Part shown: piece by piece, positions 18,121 through 27,633 of the stretch
How the letters are laid out: each line of letters begins with the position of its first letter
Numbering within the stretch: the first letter of the stretch is position 1
DNA from: Chryseobacterium sp.
GTDB taxonomy: Bacteria; Bacteroidota; Bacteroidia; Flavobacteriales; Weeksellaceae
Reading direction: 5' to 3'
NCBI GenBank assembly: GCA_031286615.1
Contig: JAITUA010000007.1
Coordinates: 234,701-298,700, forward strand
Length of the DNA: 64,000 bases
The notes under the pieces: generated by a model
What the model was told of the DNA's origin: nothing
What the model saw: the letters and a program-made list of their open reading frames with translations, nothing else
Databases searched by the model: none
Made by a program: the position numbers and the translations under genes

Positions 18121-19112
18121 TTGGCTGTAATACCTGTTTTATTGTACTTGTTCCGGTATTCAATAGGAGATAAGCCTGTAATTCTGCGGAATATTTCCCG
18201 AAACGCTTTCACATCAGAATACCCTGTTTCATACATTACTTCATTAATGGTCTTCCGGGAAATTTCCAGTTCTTTTTTCGCAGATTCTATTTTTACCCTT
18301 TGTTGATATTCAAGAGGCGTATTGCCAGTTGCTTTTATAAATCTGCGGTCAAAACTTCGTCTTCCGACTGTAAATTTTCTGGAAAGCTCTTCCATGGATA
18401 TTTTTTCAGAGAAATTCTTTTCAATGTATTCCTGGGCCTGAATAACCATTTCATCACCATGCGATTTCTGTCCGTTAAAAATGATGAAATCCGACTGCGT
18501 TTCCCTGTCAATATCAATTTGAAATATCTTGGAGCAATAAATAGCCGTTTGCCTGTCGTAATATTTTTCAACCAGATAAAGAAGAAGATTTAAGAAAGAA
18601 TAGCCTCCGCCATTCGTATAGATTCCATGTTCATCCGTAATGATTTTTTCTGCTCTTACATTTACTTTGGGAAACAGCTTTTTAAAATTGGCAACCGTAT
18701 TCCAGTGGATAGAACAGCTTTTTGAATCCAGAAGCCCTGTAGAAGCCAATATATAAGCTCCTGTACACATGCTGGCTACATCCGCCCCGTTTTTATATTG
18801 GTCTGATATCCAATGGACAAGTGCTGTGTTTTGATCTTCTATTTTTGTGAAGTTCGGAGCAATGGCAGGGATGACAATCAGATCGGTTTTCCGGATGGCT
18901 GCAATATTTTTTTGCGGGATCACTGTAAGTAAGCCATTTACAAAATCAGAATGCTCAGAAACTCCTGCAAGTTCGATGGTGAAAACCATATCTTTATTAT
19001 TGTGGCTGTAATACCTGTTGGCTTCCGTAAAAATATGGTAGGTACCTATAATGCAGGATAATGTATTGGGTGCTGTCTGCGCATCGGGAACTAATATGGT
19101 TAAATGTTTCAT
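18108..19112 (-). CDS. GlxA-family transcriptional regulator (DJ-1/PfpI + AraC HTH)
   Basis: 334 residues. An N-terminal DJ-1/PfpI-like domain (about 1-190) keeps the nucleophile-elbow segment ASMCTGAYILASTGLLD, as in GlxA/FtrA regulators where it senses a ligand rather than hydrolysing. A C-terminal AraC double HTH (about 235-325) includes LSRKFTVGRRSFDRRF and EVMYETGYSDVKAFREIF. Transcribed divergently from the AHSA1-domain gene at 19332, its most likely target. Upstream 19113-19331 holds the promoter region of both genes. Confidence 0.92.
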   Translation of the reverse strand: MKHLTILVPDAQTAPNTLSCIIGTYHIFTEANRYYSHNNKDMVFTIELAGVSEHSDFVNGLLTVIPQKNIAAIRKTDLIVIPAIAPNFTKIEDQNTALVHWISDQYKNGADVASMCTGAYILASTGLLDSKSCSIHWNTVANFKKLFPKVNVRAEKIITDEHGIYTNGGGYSFLNLLLYLVEKYYDRQTAIYCSKIFQIDIDRETQSDFIIFNGQKSHGDEMVIQAQEYIEKNFSEKISMEELSRKFTVGRRSFDRRFIKATGNTPLEYQQRVKIESAKKELEISRKTINEVMYETGYSDVKAFREIFRRITGLSPIEYRNKYNKTGITAKQHH

Positions 19113-19226
19113 ATCGCAAAATTTAAAGGTGAATAAATTGTGCCGGTTGTAACCTCATCTGTATCATACAAATATAAAAAAATAAGATGTCCGGATCAAC
19201 CTCTTATAATGTCTATTTTACACCCC

Positions 19227-19255
19227 TTGCAGGTCTTTCTATGTTCTTACCTTTG
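19227..19255 (+). promoter_or_regulatory. Bacteroidota-type promoter for the SRPBCC gene
   Basis: TTG at 19227-19229, 18-nt spacer, then TACCTTTG at 19248-19255, matching the TTG / TANNTTTG consensus. Predicted start of transcription is about 70 nt before the ATG. Confidence 0.55.
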
Positions 19256-19331
19256 AATAAGTAAATAAAATGATACAATCTGAAAAGATGGTAGAAAAGA
19301 AAAAATAAACACTAAAAAACAAAATAATATT

Positions 19332-20249
19332 ATGAAATCACAGGATTTTACAACAAGTATTACCGTTGATGCTGCACCAAAGCAGGTATTTGATGCCATT
19401 AATAATGTGCGGGGCTGGTGGTCTGAAAATATTGAAGGATCTACCTCTGTGCTAAACAGTGAATTTGCCTATCATTATCGTGATGTTCACCGATGCAGAA
19501 TAAAAATTACAGAAATGCAGCCCAATACCAGAGTAGTGTGGCATGTTCTGGATAATGATTTTAATTTCATTGAAGATAAAACGGAATGGGTAAACACTCA
19601 TATCATATTTGACATCCATGAAAAAGAGGGAAAAACAGAACTGACATTTACTCATCAGGGGCTGGTTCCTGAAGGTGAATGTTACGAAGTCTGTCATGAC
19701 GCCTGGACGCATTATATCCAGGATAGTCTGAAATCCCTTATCACCACAGGACAGGGTAAAGCAACTCCCAAAGAAGATTTTATACCATCTGATCATCAGG
19801 AAGTAAATACAGATACAAAAAGCATTTATCATAGGTTGCTCATTACCGTACCGGTGGAAAAAGTATATGAAGCTATCACTATCCAGGAAGGATTAGCCGG
19901 ATGGTGGACGCCGGATACGGAAGCAAAAGCTGAAATAGGCAGTATCCTGAGATTTGGGTTTGGTCCTGATTATTTTAAAAATATGGAAGTTGTTGATCTG
20001 AAGCCTTATAGTCTTGTGAAGTGGCGCTGTATCAAGGGATTTGAAGACTGGGTGGGTACTACACTTACTTTTGAGCTGGAACCACATAAGAAAGGATGTA
20101 TTTTATTATTCCATCATGATGGCTGGAAATCATATAATTCAGAATTTGCATCCTGCAGCTTTGACTGGGCCTTATTTTTCAGAAGCCTGAAATCTCTTTG
20201 CGAAACAGGAAAAGGCTTTCCATATCCGGAATTTGATAAAATAAATTAA
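19332..20249 (+). CDS. SRPBCC/AHSA1-domain protein with two tandem domains
   Basis: 305 residues consisting of two START-like hydrophobic-cavity domains, about 1-140 and 165-300. Each starts with the typical first strand and helix (SITVDAAPKQVFDAINNVRGWW; LLITVPVEKVYEAITIQEGLAGWW) and continues with the curved sheet. Such proteins bind hydrophobic ligands or act as chaperone-like factors; no enzyme activity can be assigned. Divergent from a GlxA-type regulator that probably controls it. The tandem arrangement is less usual than the single-domain form. Confidence 0.88.
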   Translation: MKSQDFTTSITVDAAPKQVFDAINNVRGWWSENIEGSTSVLNSEFAYHYRDVHRCRIKITEMQPNTRVVWHVLDNDFNFIEDKTEWVNTHIIFDIHEKEGKTELTFTHQGLVPEGECYEVCHDAWTHYIQDSLKSLITTGQGKATPKEDFIPSDHQEVNTDTKSIYHRLLITVPVEKVYEAITIQEGLAGWWTPDTEAKAEIGSILRFGFGPDYFKNMEVVDLKPYSLVKWRCIKGFEDWVGTTLTFELEPHKKGCILLFHHDGWKSYNSEFASCSFDWALFFRSLKSLCETGKGFPYPEFDKIN

Positions 20250-20467
20250 TACAGAACATCTGAAATAGATAACTCTTATAATTTTAATAAAAAAATAAAA
20301 AAATAAGATTGTTTTACAGAGAAGACAGCCTTTTTTATAAGATTGTTTTTGTAACTCAGTGAATTGCATTTACAATAGACTTAGAAAAATGGTTTCTGAA
20401 ATTTAAAAAATTGATATCTCTCATCATTCTTAATGAAATTGGTGTTCTTTTACAGGAAAATTAATTA

Positions 20468-20475
20468 TATTTTTG
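20468..20475 (+). promoter_or_regulatory. Candidate -7 element (TATTTTTG) upstream of adenosine deaminase-like gene
   Basis: TATTTTTG fits TANNTTTG. No good -33 TTTG at the usual 18-21 bp spacing was found, so this is weak. Confidence 0.3.
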
Positions 20476-20548
20476 GTAATTATTTATCTGCACAATTCTT
20501 TATCAGGAGCGATAAAGCATAACGATTGTAAAAAACCACGCCAATATT

Positions 20549-22057
20549 ATGATGAAAAAATACCTTACTTATATAGCACTTTTGGGAGCACCTTTATTTT
20601 GGGGACAAAATAAAGGGACCGAAACATCTGCTTACCAGCAAAACTGGAAATCGTTAGAGAAGGAAAATGAAGATATAGCATTTGATGCTGATATAAAACT
20701 GTCTGATGCTGAAACAGCTTTGGATAAAAAGATATTTCAGGTCCGTAAGCAATTTCTGAGTGATACAGAATCCAAAAAAATATCTTTATACAACAGCTCT
20801 TTTTATGAAATAAGACCATTAATAGAAAGTAGTAAGCTGTATGAAATGCTGCAGACCATGCCGAAAGGAGGTTTGCTGCACACCCACAGCGGAGGGATTA
20901 CGGAGGTGGAATGGATTATTTCGGCTGCGAGGAAATATCAGGAATGCTACGTTTACGATCAGAAAGATAATGATCAGTTTATTTTCGGACAGCTGGCTTT
21001 TTTCGAGAAAGGAAAAGTTCCGAACGGATTTGTCAGTCTTGATAAAAAACTCAATTCAAACCCGGGTTTTGAAAAAGAACTGCAAGATCTTCTTACTCTG
21101 AAACGTGATAATCTATGTTCTTACACAGATTATTGGATTGAATTTGAAAAACGTTTCAAGCGTATCAATCTGCTGCTTCCTTATCGTCCTTTCTTTAAAG
21201 AGTATTATTTGAAAGGCTTTCAGGATTTGATCAAAGATAAAGTACAGCACGTAGAAATCAGATATATTTTTGATGAGCTTTATGATTTCAAGCACGGGAA
21301 ATACCCTTTGAATACTTCCATCACAGATCTGCAGGATATTCTTAAAGAAGTACACAAGTCTGATCCGCAGTTCACTCTGAAACTGATTTATTCAAGCTTT
21401 AAATTCCTGGATAATGAAAATATAGGAAAACAGCTGGAAACAGCATTTCAGATGAAGAAAGAATTCCCGGATATGATCTCAGGTTTTGACCTTGTAGCAG
21501 ATGAAGCTGCAGGACATAACATCAATTTTTTTGAGAAAAACTGGGCAAAACTGAATGAGCTTAACAAAAAGTATGGGGTAGAAATGCCTCTTTTTCTTCA
21601 CGCCGGAGAAAGTAATTCAGCTCTGAATAAAAATGTTCTGGATGTCGCTCTATTAAACAACAAAAGAATTGGTCACGGACTGAATCTTATTTATTTTCCA
21701 AAAACAATGGAGCAGATCAGAAAACAGAATAAACTGGTTGAAGTAAGCCCCATCAGCAATCAGGTTCTGGGGTATGTAAGTGACATGAGAAACCACCCGG
21801 CCAGAGTATTATTAAGCAACGGAATACAATGTTCCATCAGCAGTGATGATCCTTCCGTGTATGGATATACAGGCCTTAGTTACGATTTTTGGGTAGCACT
21901 GGTATATTGGGAACTGAATGTAAAAGCATTGAAAAAGCTGGTTTTCAATTCCATTAATTATTCTTCTCTGAATGAAAATGAGAAAAAGAAATCGTTAACT
22001 TATTTGACCCAGCAGTGGAATGATTTTGTCCAAAAAACAAATCAGAAATTGAACTAG
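20549..22057 (+). CDS. Secreted adenosine deaminase-like protein (ADGF/CECR1 type)
   Basis: 502 residues. The signal peptide (about 1-19) and length fit secreted adenosine deaminase growth-factor type enzymes rather than the roughly 340-residue cytoplasmic Add. Zinc-site and catalytic motifs are present: H111-x-H113 in GGLLHTHSGG, the His of FLHAGES with the catalytic Glu region, RIGHGLNL, and the metal-binding Asp in SSDDPSVYG. Expected reaction: adenosine to inosine plus ammonia in the periplasm or outside, probably for nucleoside scavenging. Monocistronic with a strong terminator. Confidence 0.92.
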   Translation: MMKKYLTYIALLGAPLFWGQNKGTETSAYQQNWKSLEKENEDIAFDADIKLSDAETALDKKIFQVRKQFLSDTESKKISLYNSSFYEIRPLIESSKLYEMLQTMPKGGLLHTHSGGITEVEWIISAARKYQECYVYDQKDNDQFIFGQLAFFEKGKVPNGFVSLDKKLNSNPGFEKELQDLLTLKRDNLCSYTDYWIEFEKRFKRINLLLPYRPFFKEYYLKGFQDLIKDKVQHVEIRYIFDELYDFKHGKYPLNTSITDLQDILKEVHKSDPQFTLKLIYSSFKFLDNENIGKQLETAFQMKKEFPDMISGFDLVADEAAGHNINFFEKNWAKLNELNKKYGVEMPLFLHAGESNSALNKNVLDVALLNNKRIGHGLNLIYFPKTMEQIRKQNKLVEVSPISNQVLGYVSDMRNHPARVLLSNGIQCSISSDDPSVYGYTGLSYDFWVALVYWELNVKALKKLVFNSINYSSLNENEKKKSLTYLTQQWNDFVQKTNQKLN

Positions 22058-22073
22058 CCTGGGTTTTCCTGAA

Positions 22074-22116
22074 AAAATAAAATCGCATTATTAAGTCAAT
22101 AATGCGATTTTATTTT
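22074..22116. terminator. Bidirectional intrinsic terminator, perfect 19-bp stem
   Basis: 22074-22092 pairs perfectly with 22098-22116 around the 5-nt loop AAGTC; A-run before and T-run after. It separates the convergent deaminase and HTH_42 genes. Confidence 0.92.
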
Positions 22117-22132
22117 AATTAATCATTAAAAG

Positions 22133-23344
22133 TTACTTTTTAAACTTTGATCTGGATAATTCTTTTTTGACCATAGAACCTAATTTTGAAGGACTTACTT
22201 TGGTCAGTACTAGCGATTCACAGCCATTGAAGACCGCAAAACGTTTTACAGTTTCTACAAAAGGGGTAAGCCATATTTCAGGAGCTATAGTATTGTTTTC
22301 AATATGTAAATGGATGAGCTCAAACTTTTTTTCCTTTCTGTGCGCTTTACAATCCACTCTTCCGATAAACTGATCTCCAAACAGGATGGGCAGACAGAAA
22401 TAACCGAACTGTCTTTTTTCTTTTGGAGTATAACATTCCAACCGGAAATCAAAATCAAAAATCTGCTTGATCCGGTCACGGTGAATAATGGAATTATCAA
22501 ACGGTGACAGCAGCCATACATTGGAAGCGGTCGGGACAAAGCTTTTTTCCAGCAGATCATTTTGAACAAAAACGGAATTTCCTCCATCCACCTTGATTTT
22601 CGAGATTCTATCTTCTTCCAGCATATTCTCTAATACTTCATTCACATTCTTCTTCAGATCATTTCCGCTCCGAAGATGGGTAATCTGCTTTACCGTAGTA
22701 AATCCATAAGCACGCAGATTAGTTGTTACCAGGTATTCTGCCAGCTCAAGTGGAGTAGGTTCTGTGGTATTAATGGAAGCGGGTAAAACCCTTTCGGCCA
22801 GATCATATGTTTTCTGCATACCGGAACGTCCGCTGATCATGAGATTTCCCTGCATGAAAAGTCTTTCAAGAGCGAGTTTGGCAGGCTTCCAGTTCCACCA
22901 GGTTCCGGCTTTATGACTTTCATTTTCAAAATCTCTTGCCCGTTTAGGACCTTCGTTGCGGATGGTGTCTGTGACATATTCCATTACTTTTGGATCTGCA
23001 TTGTAGTAGCGGGATTCTCCACGTTTGATAGTCAGCATTTGAGGTAAAACATACCGGAAATCCTTCATCGGAAGATAAGACGCTGCGTGAAACCAATATT
23101 CAAATACCTGACGTTCTTCTACCAATTCATCCAGATAATCTGCCTTAAAGTCCGGAATTCTCGTCCATAGTGTATGATGATGGGCACGCTCTACCATAGA
23201 TAAAGTATCAATCTGTATATATCCCAGATGTTCTAAAGCATCAAGAACCGCATCTTTTCCGGTTCCGAAAGGAGTATTTTGTGTTAATCCCTGACTATCT
23301 AATGTTGCAAGCTTTAGGTGCTCCAATGCCAACTTCTTTTCCAT
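22133..23344 (-). CDS. HTH_42 / YcaQ-AlkZ-like DNA glycosylase family protein
   Basis: 403 residues, the usual length for the winged-helix HTH_42 family that includes YcaQ and AlkZ, glycosylases that unhook alkylated bases and interstrand crosslinks. Seen: near residue 38 the segment LGYIQIDTLSMVERAHHHTLWTR, which holds the Q-x-D version of the family's Q-x-(Q/D) motif, and several winged-helix segments after it. It therefore probably acts in alkylation repair. No neighbouring repair gene. Convergent with the deaminase gene. Confidence 0.87.
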   Translation of the reverse strand: MEKKLALEHLKLATLDSQGLTQNTPFGTGKDAVLDALEHLGYIQIDTLSMVERAHHHTLWTRIPDFKADYLDELVEERQVFEYWFHAASYLPMKDFRYVLPQMLTIKRGESRYYNADPKVMEYVTDTIRNEGPKRARDFENESHKAGTWWNWKPAKLALERLFMQGNLMISGRSGMQKTYDLAERVLPASINTTEPTPLELAEYLVTTNLRAYGFTTVKQITHLRSGNDLKKNVNEVLENMLEEDRISKIKVDGGNSVFVQNDLLEKSFVPTASNVWLLSPFDNSIIHRDRIKQIFDFDFRLECYTPKEKRQFGYFCLPILFGDQFIGRVDCKAHRKEKKFELIHLHIENNTIAPEIWLTPFVETVKRFAVFNGCESLVLTKVSPSKLGSMVKKELSRSKFKK

Positions 23345-23467
23345 ATCCGAAAAACAGGTTTGAGATGTTTTTTCAAATATAATGATTTGCTACAAAACGG
23401 ATCAGTAACAGCTTAGTAGAACGGAATATTTTTTCCCGGAATGATATTTCTTTTTATGTAAATAAAA

Positions 23468-23498
23468 CTCCGGCAAATATCGAAGATATTTGCCGGAG
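23468..23498 (-). terminator. Intrinsic terminator, perfect 14-bp stem
   Basis: CTCCGGCAAATATC pairs with GATATTTGCCGGAG over a GAA loop. On the minus strand it is followed by TTTTATTT, closing the hydrolase-MDR operon. Confidence 0.9.
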
Positions 23499-23503
23499 AT
23501 TAT

Positions 23504-24466
23504 TCATAATGACAATACGATTTTTCCTAATAAAGGTCTTTCCCGTTTAGAATTTTCTATTCTCTGATGGGCTTTTTGAACCTCTTCAATAGGGTAGATG
23601 CTGTCTATAACTGGTTTTATCTGTCCGGTTTCAATTAACCGGGTAATATGATGGAGCTCGTCCCTGCTTTGTCTGGTAAAAACAAAATGATAGGTCGCAT
23701 TTTTTTCCCAGGCGTGGATAAGGTTCTGTGGCTGGGCAATATCAACCAACGTTACGACAGTTCCATAATCAGCTAAGGCAAGCGGGCTGTCTGAAAGCGT
23801 ACTTCCTCCAACTGTATCAATAATCACATCAACACCTTTTCCGTTGGTGTAAGACTGTATTTTTTCAACCCAGTTTTCTTTGTGATGGTCAATAATTACA
23901 TCCGCTCCCAAATGCTGAAGTTTTTCATGTAAACTGCTCTGTCCGGTCGTGTAAACATAAGCACCTAGTGAATGAGCTAACTGTATGGCGAGTGAGCCTA
24001 CACCTCCTGCACCTCCAAGGATGAGAATGTGGTCTCCTTTTTTTAATTGAGCCCTTACCACGATCATTTCCCATACTGTTCCTCCAATAAGCGGAATGGC
24101 TGCTGCTTCCTCATAGCTAAGATTAGCAGGCATTCTTGATAATGAGGATTCATCGGTAACGTGGTATTCAGAATAGCTGCCGGGACCACCAAAACGAGGA
24201 GAATAATAGACTTTATCACCAGGTTTCCATTTTTTTACGGCTTCACCTACTGCGATAACATCACCGGAAATATCGTGACCAGTTGTGAGAGGTAATTCAA
24301 AGTGTGATGCATAGTCTCCGCGTCTTACCTGATAATCCAGAGGGTTTACCGAAGTTGCTCTCACTTTCACCAATACCTGAGAAGGCTCAGTTATAAAAGG
24401 AGCGGGGCTTTCCGTTACCTCCAGTACTTCAGGCCCGCCATAGTTTTTAATAACAATTGTTTTCAT
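23504..24466 (-). CDS. NADP-dependent MDR-family oxidoreductase (quinone-reductase type)
   Basis: 320 residues; zinc-free medium-chain dehydrogenase/reductase. N-terminal GroES-like part with RATSVNPLDYQVRRGDY and a Rossmann fold with ILGGAGGVGSLAIQLA; the zinc-ligand cysteines of alcohol dehydrogenases are absent. Likely an NADPH-dependent reductase of quinones or enones in the cytoplasm. It follows the alpha/beta hydrolase gene after 45 bp on the same strand, so the two probably form an operon under the divergent LysR regulator. Confidence 0.93.
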   Translation of the reverse strand: MKTIVIKNYGGPEVLEVTESPAPFITEPSQVLVKVRATSVNPLDYQVRRGDYASHFELPLTTGHDISGDVIAVGEAVKKWKPGDKVYYSPRFGGPGSYSEYHVTDESSLSRMPANLSYEEAAAIPLIGGTVWEMIVVRAQLKKGDHILILGGAGGVGSLAIQLAHSLGAYVYTTGQSSLHEKLQHLGADVIIDHHKENWVEKIQSYTNGKGVDVIIDTVGGSTLSDSPLALADYGTVVTLVDIAQPQNLIHAWEKNATYHFVFTRQSRDELHHITRLIETGQIKPVIDSIYPIEEVQKAHQRIENSKRERPLLGKIVLSL

Positions 24467-24511
24467 GCAATAATTTCGCTTACTATTTTAATCGTTTAAA
24501 ACTTACATTGA

Positions 24512-25489
24512 CTATTGAGGCAGTGTTCCCATAAATTCAAATATCTCAGCACCTATTTCTTCAGCGTTTGTTTCAAGGGCGAAGTGTCCGGTGTCATAAA
24601 ATTTTAATTTTGCGTCCGGCAGATCCTTTTTATAAGCTTCAGCTCCTGCAGGAAGGAAATAAGGATCTTTATTTCCCCAAACCAATAATACTTTCGGTTG
24701 ATGTTTTCTGAAATATTCATGGAATTTAGGATACAAAGCAACATTGGTTCTGTAGTCTCTTACTAAGTCCAGCTGGATTTCTATATTCCCCGGTCTGTCA
24801 AGGAATTTCTGATCAAGTGTGTAGGATTCCGGTGCAATGAGAGAAGGATCGGAAACGCCATGGTAGTATTGAAAAACAGTTGCTTCCTTAGACACAAAAT
24901 CTTTCAGAGCAAGGCGGTTGGCTTGTGAAGGATCTTTCCAGTATTTCTGTATAGGATTCCATTCTTTGCTTAATCCTTCTTCATAGGCATTTCCGTTTTG
25001 AGAAACAATTCCCGTGATCTTTTCAGGATTGTTCATGGCAAGGCGCAATCCTACCGGAGCCCCATAATCAAAGATATACACCGCAAAACGTTTCATTCCA
25101 AGTTTGTCAACAAATGCCTGTATAGTTCCTGCAAGATTATCAAAGGTGTAAGAGAACTGCTGATGATCCGGAGCATCAGAATACCCAAAACCAGGAAGAT
25201 CCGGAGCGATAACATGGTATTTTTTACTCAGTATGGGAATCAGGTTTCTGAACATATGTGACGATGTAGGATATCCGTGAAGGAGAAGAATCGTAGGAGC
25301 GTTGGCAGGTCCCGCTTCTCTGTAAAACAGATTTAAATCATTGATCTTGATGTTGCGGTAGTGAATAGGGTAGTTTTCCATAATGCGATTGTTTACAAAT
25401 GATTTTTGATTAGACTGGGCCATTGTCATAGTGCTCATCAATAAGCCAAATGACAGGCCCGCAATTAATTGTTTAGAAATTATTTTCAT
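24512..25489 (-). CDS. Exported alpha/beta hydrolase, haloalkane dehalogenase / epoxide hydrolase-like
   Basis: 325 residues. Signal peptide (about 1-24, ending MTMAQ), then an alpha/beta-hydrolase fold: oxyanion loop LLLHGYPTSSHMF, nucleophile elbow YIFDYGAPVG with Asp (about 141) instead of Ser, and the catalytic His in YDTGHFALET. An Asp nucleophile is typical of haloalkane dehalogenases and epoxide hydrolases, so ester hydrolysis is less likely. First gene of the hydrolase-MDR pair; divergent from the LysR gene, whose operator-like dyad lies in the 93-bp gap. Confidence 0.9.
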   Translation of the reverse strand: MKIISKQLIAGLSFGLLMSTMTMAQSNQKSFVNNRIMENYPIHYRNIKINDLNLFYREAGPANAPTILLLHGYPTSSHMFRNLIPILSKKYHVIAPDLPGFGYSDAPDHQQFSYTFDNLAGTIQAFVDKLGMKRFAVYIFDYGAPVGLRLAMNNPEKITGIVSQNGNAYEEGLSKEWNPIQKYWKDPSQANRLALKDFVSKEATVFQYYHGVSDPSLIAPESYTLDQKFLDRPGNIEIQLDLVRDYRTNVALYPKFHEYFRKHQPKVLLVWGNKDPYFLPAGAEAYKKDLPDAKLKFYDTGHFALETNAEEIGAEIFEFMGTLPQ

Positions 25490-25524
25490 TGAATTTTTTT
25501 GATATTCAAAATTAATACGGATAT

Positions 25525-25555
25525 TTGATTACTGGAAACGATTAATTATAATCAA
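25525..25555. promoter_or_regulatory. Candidate LysR operator between divergent genes
   Basis: TTGATTA (25525-25531) and TAATCAA (25549-25555) form an inverted repeat, with a second dyad GATTA-ATTA-TAATC (25540-25553) inside it. Position between the hydrolase and lysR-type genes fits the usual LysR binding arrangement. Confidence 0.5.
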
Positions 25556-25582
25556 TACAATCACTTTTAATGATTAATTGAA

Positions 25583-26449
25583 ATGAATATAAACGATTTG
25601 AAAATATTTGAAGCCGTAGCAGAAAGTGGCAGTTTTACTAAAGCTGCTTCCATGATGTTTACCGTTCAGTCCAATGTTACGGCAAGAATAAAAAGTCTTG
25701 AAGATGAGTTGGATGCTAAACTTTTCTCACGTACCTCCCGAAAGGTTGAGCTTACTTCCGAAGGCATGATCCTGATGCAGTATTCTAAGCAGATTCAGCA
25801 TTTGGTGGAAGAAGCAAAAAATAATATCCGGAGCGGAGAAAATATCAGGGGATGTCTGAAAATAGGCTGTATAGAGACAACAATGGCATTGAAAGTACCT
25901 GAAATTCTCAATACTTTCGATGAAAAATATCCCGGCATTGAGCTGGATTTTAAATCAGATACAAGAGATTCTGTACTTTCCGGAGTTCTGGATTACAGGC
26001 TGGATGCCGCTTTTGTTTCCGCTCCGGTGAATGCCAAAGGACTGGAGAAAATCTGTATTAAAGAAGAACAGCTTGTCATTCTTGCCTCATCAAAAGGCCC
26101 GAATCTGCAGACACTCATTGCGAATGAACCATTGAAGATTGTCGTATTTGATGAAGGCTGTATTTTCAGGGAAAGATTAGAATCATGGTTAAGCCATAAA
26201 GGAATTCTGAACTATAAAAGTACCACCCTGAATTCTATTGAGGGCGTAATCAACTTCGTGGAAGCAGGTTTGGGAATCAGTATTCTGCCGGAAGAAATTG
26301 TCTCCAAATATTACGCAGGAAGAGACATTAAGACCTATGGACTGAATAAACAGCTGGGAACCATGAATACCATTCTTGTTTTCAGAAAAGACGGTCCCCA
26401 GTCGAGGGCTTTACAGTGCTTTATTGAGATGCATGCACAACTAATATAA
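25583..26449 (+). CDS. LysR-family transcriptional regulator
   Basis: 288 residues. N-terminal winged HTH (LKIFEAVAESGSFTKAASMMFTVQSNVTARIKSLE region, residues 4-60) and a C-terminal periplasmic-binding-protein-like effector domain (about 90-285). Divergent from the exported hydrolase and MDR reductase genes, which it probably controls in response to a small effector. Its end abuts the converging serine hydrolase gene (4-bp gap). Confidence 0.94.
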   Translation: MNINDLKIFEAVAESGSFTKAASMMFTVQSNVTARIKSLEDELDAKLFSRTSRKVELTSEGMILMQYSKQIQHLVEEAKNNIRSGENIRGCLKIGCIETTMALKVPEILNTFDEKYPGIELDFKSDTRDSVLSGVLDYRLDAAFVSAPVNAKGLEKICIKEEQLVILASSKGPNLQTLIANEPLKIVVFDEGCIFRERLESWLSHKGILNYKSTTLNSIEGVINFVEAGLGISILPEEIVSKYYAGRDIKTYGLNKQLGTMNTILVFRKDGPQSRALQCFIEMHAQLI

Positions 26450-26453
26450 TCTG

Positions 26454-27518
26454 TTACAATTTGTTTTTTATTTCAGGAAGCGTAATTTCTTTGTTATAAA
26501 GCAGATTAACCACATTTTTTATGAAGTCCTCCTTTTTAATCCGTTCTCCATTGGTATCATAAGCGATGGAGAGATCTGCCTCTTTGTTATAGATGAGAAT
26601 GGCGTGTGATCCTAACGTATCGCCGCCATGACCGTAAAATGTAATGCCGTCAAAGTCCCAGATTGCCATTCCTCTTCCCCAGCTTTCCTTTCCCAATACA
26701 GGTTCCATCAGTTTCAGCGTTTCTTTTTTCAGAATGGCATTACGGAATAAGCTGTTGATGAAAATATTCAGATCATAAGGTGTTGACGAGATATCACCTA
26801 CGCCAATTACATTCAGAAAGTCTATTTCCTCTTTCAACATACTCCAGGAATTGTTTTCATAACGGTAAGGCAGGAATATGTTTTTTTGATGGGCTTTGAA
26901 AGGGGTTAAATTTTTTAATTGGAGAGGTTTTACAATTTCTGACTGAACGATCTTGTAAAATGATTTTTCATATTTTTTTTCGAGAATTTTCGTTAAAAGA
27001 TAATAAGCAGAGTTAGAATATGCCACCTTTTCACCAGGCTCAAAACTCTTACCCTGTTTGACGATCAGATCTATAATCTCTTTGTCACTTACTTTATCAG
27101 TTACCCATACTTTTCCATCCTTCACTACGTAGCTTCCCAGTCCGCTGGTATGTCCTAACAGATTTTTGATGGTAATTTTATCAGAATTGGGAATTTCCGG
27201 ATAAAACTCAGAAAGCTGAGTATTGAGATTCAGTTTATTTTCTTCAATTAACCTGAAAATTAAAACGGCTGTAATCATTTTGGTCACAGAGCCTACCTGA
27301 TATTTAGTATCCTTATTATAAGTTAATTCCGGTATGTTTTTTTGTCCGAAGCTTTTAGAATAAACCTCTTTACCATTTTTAAAAATCGACAAACTGCCCA
27401 CTCCCAGATTATTATTTTCAATATAGCTGAAGTATTGATCTAGTTTTTCCGGGTTGATGGTTTGTGAAAAAAAATAATTGGAAATAAGAAGAAGCAGGAA
27501 TGCAATTTTAATGTTCAT
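26454..27518 (-). CDS. Exported serine hydrolase, beta-lactamase/PBP4* family
   Basis: About 354 residues from the ATG at 27518 (MNIKIAFLLLLISNYFFSQ signal peptide); the frame opens at 27542 but the extra eight residues would precede the signal. Seen: the Ser-x-x-Lys motif in GSVTKMI, the Tyr-x-Asn motif in YSNSAYY, and HGGDT in place of the third KTG-like box. Class C-like esterase or D-aminopeptidase activity in the periplasm is likely; antibiotic resistance cannot be inferred. Confidence 0.9.
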   Translation of the reverse strand: MNIKIAFLLLLISNYFFSQTINPEKLDQYFSYIENNNLGVGSLSIFKNGKEVYSKSFGQKNIPELTYNKDTKYQVGSVTKMITAVLIFRLIEENKLNLNTQLSEFYPEIPNSDKITIKNLLGHTSGLGSYVVKDGKVWVTDKVSDKEIIDLIVKQGKSFEPGEKVAYSNSAYYLLTKILEKKYEKSFYKIVQSEIVKPLQLKNLTPFKAHQKNIFLPYRYENNSWSMLKEEIDFLNVIGVGDISSTPYDLNIFINSLFRNAILKKETLKLMEPVLGKESWGRGMAIWDFDGITFYGHGGDTLGSHAILIYNKEADLSIAYDTNGERIKKEDFIKNVVNLLYNKEITLPEIKNKL

Positions 27519-27633
27519 GATTAGTTTTTGTGGGTTAGTCATTCATAAAACAACAGGATGGGTAAGAATATTACATCGTATGATACTTTTGTCTTCCAAT
27601 ATACCTTGTGGAAGGGCTTTAATTATATTGCGA

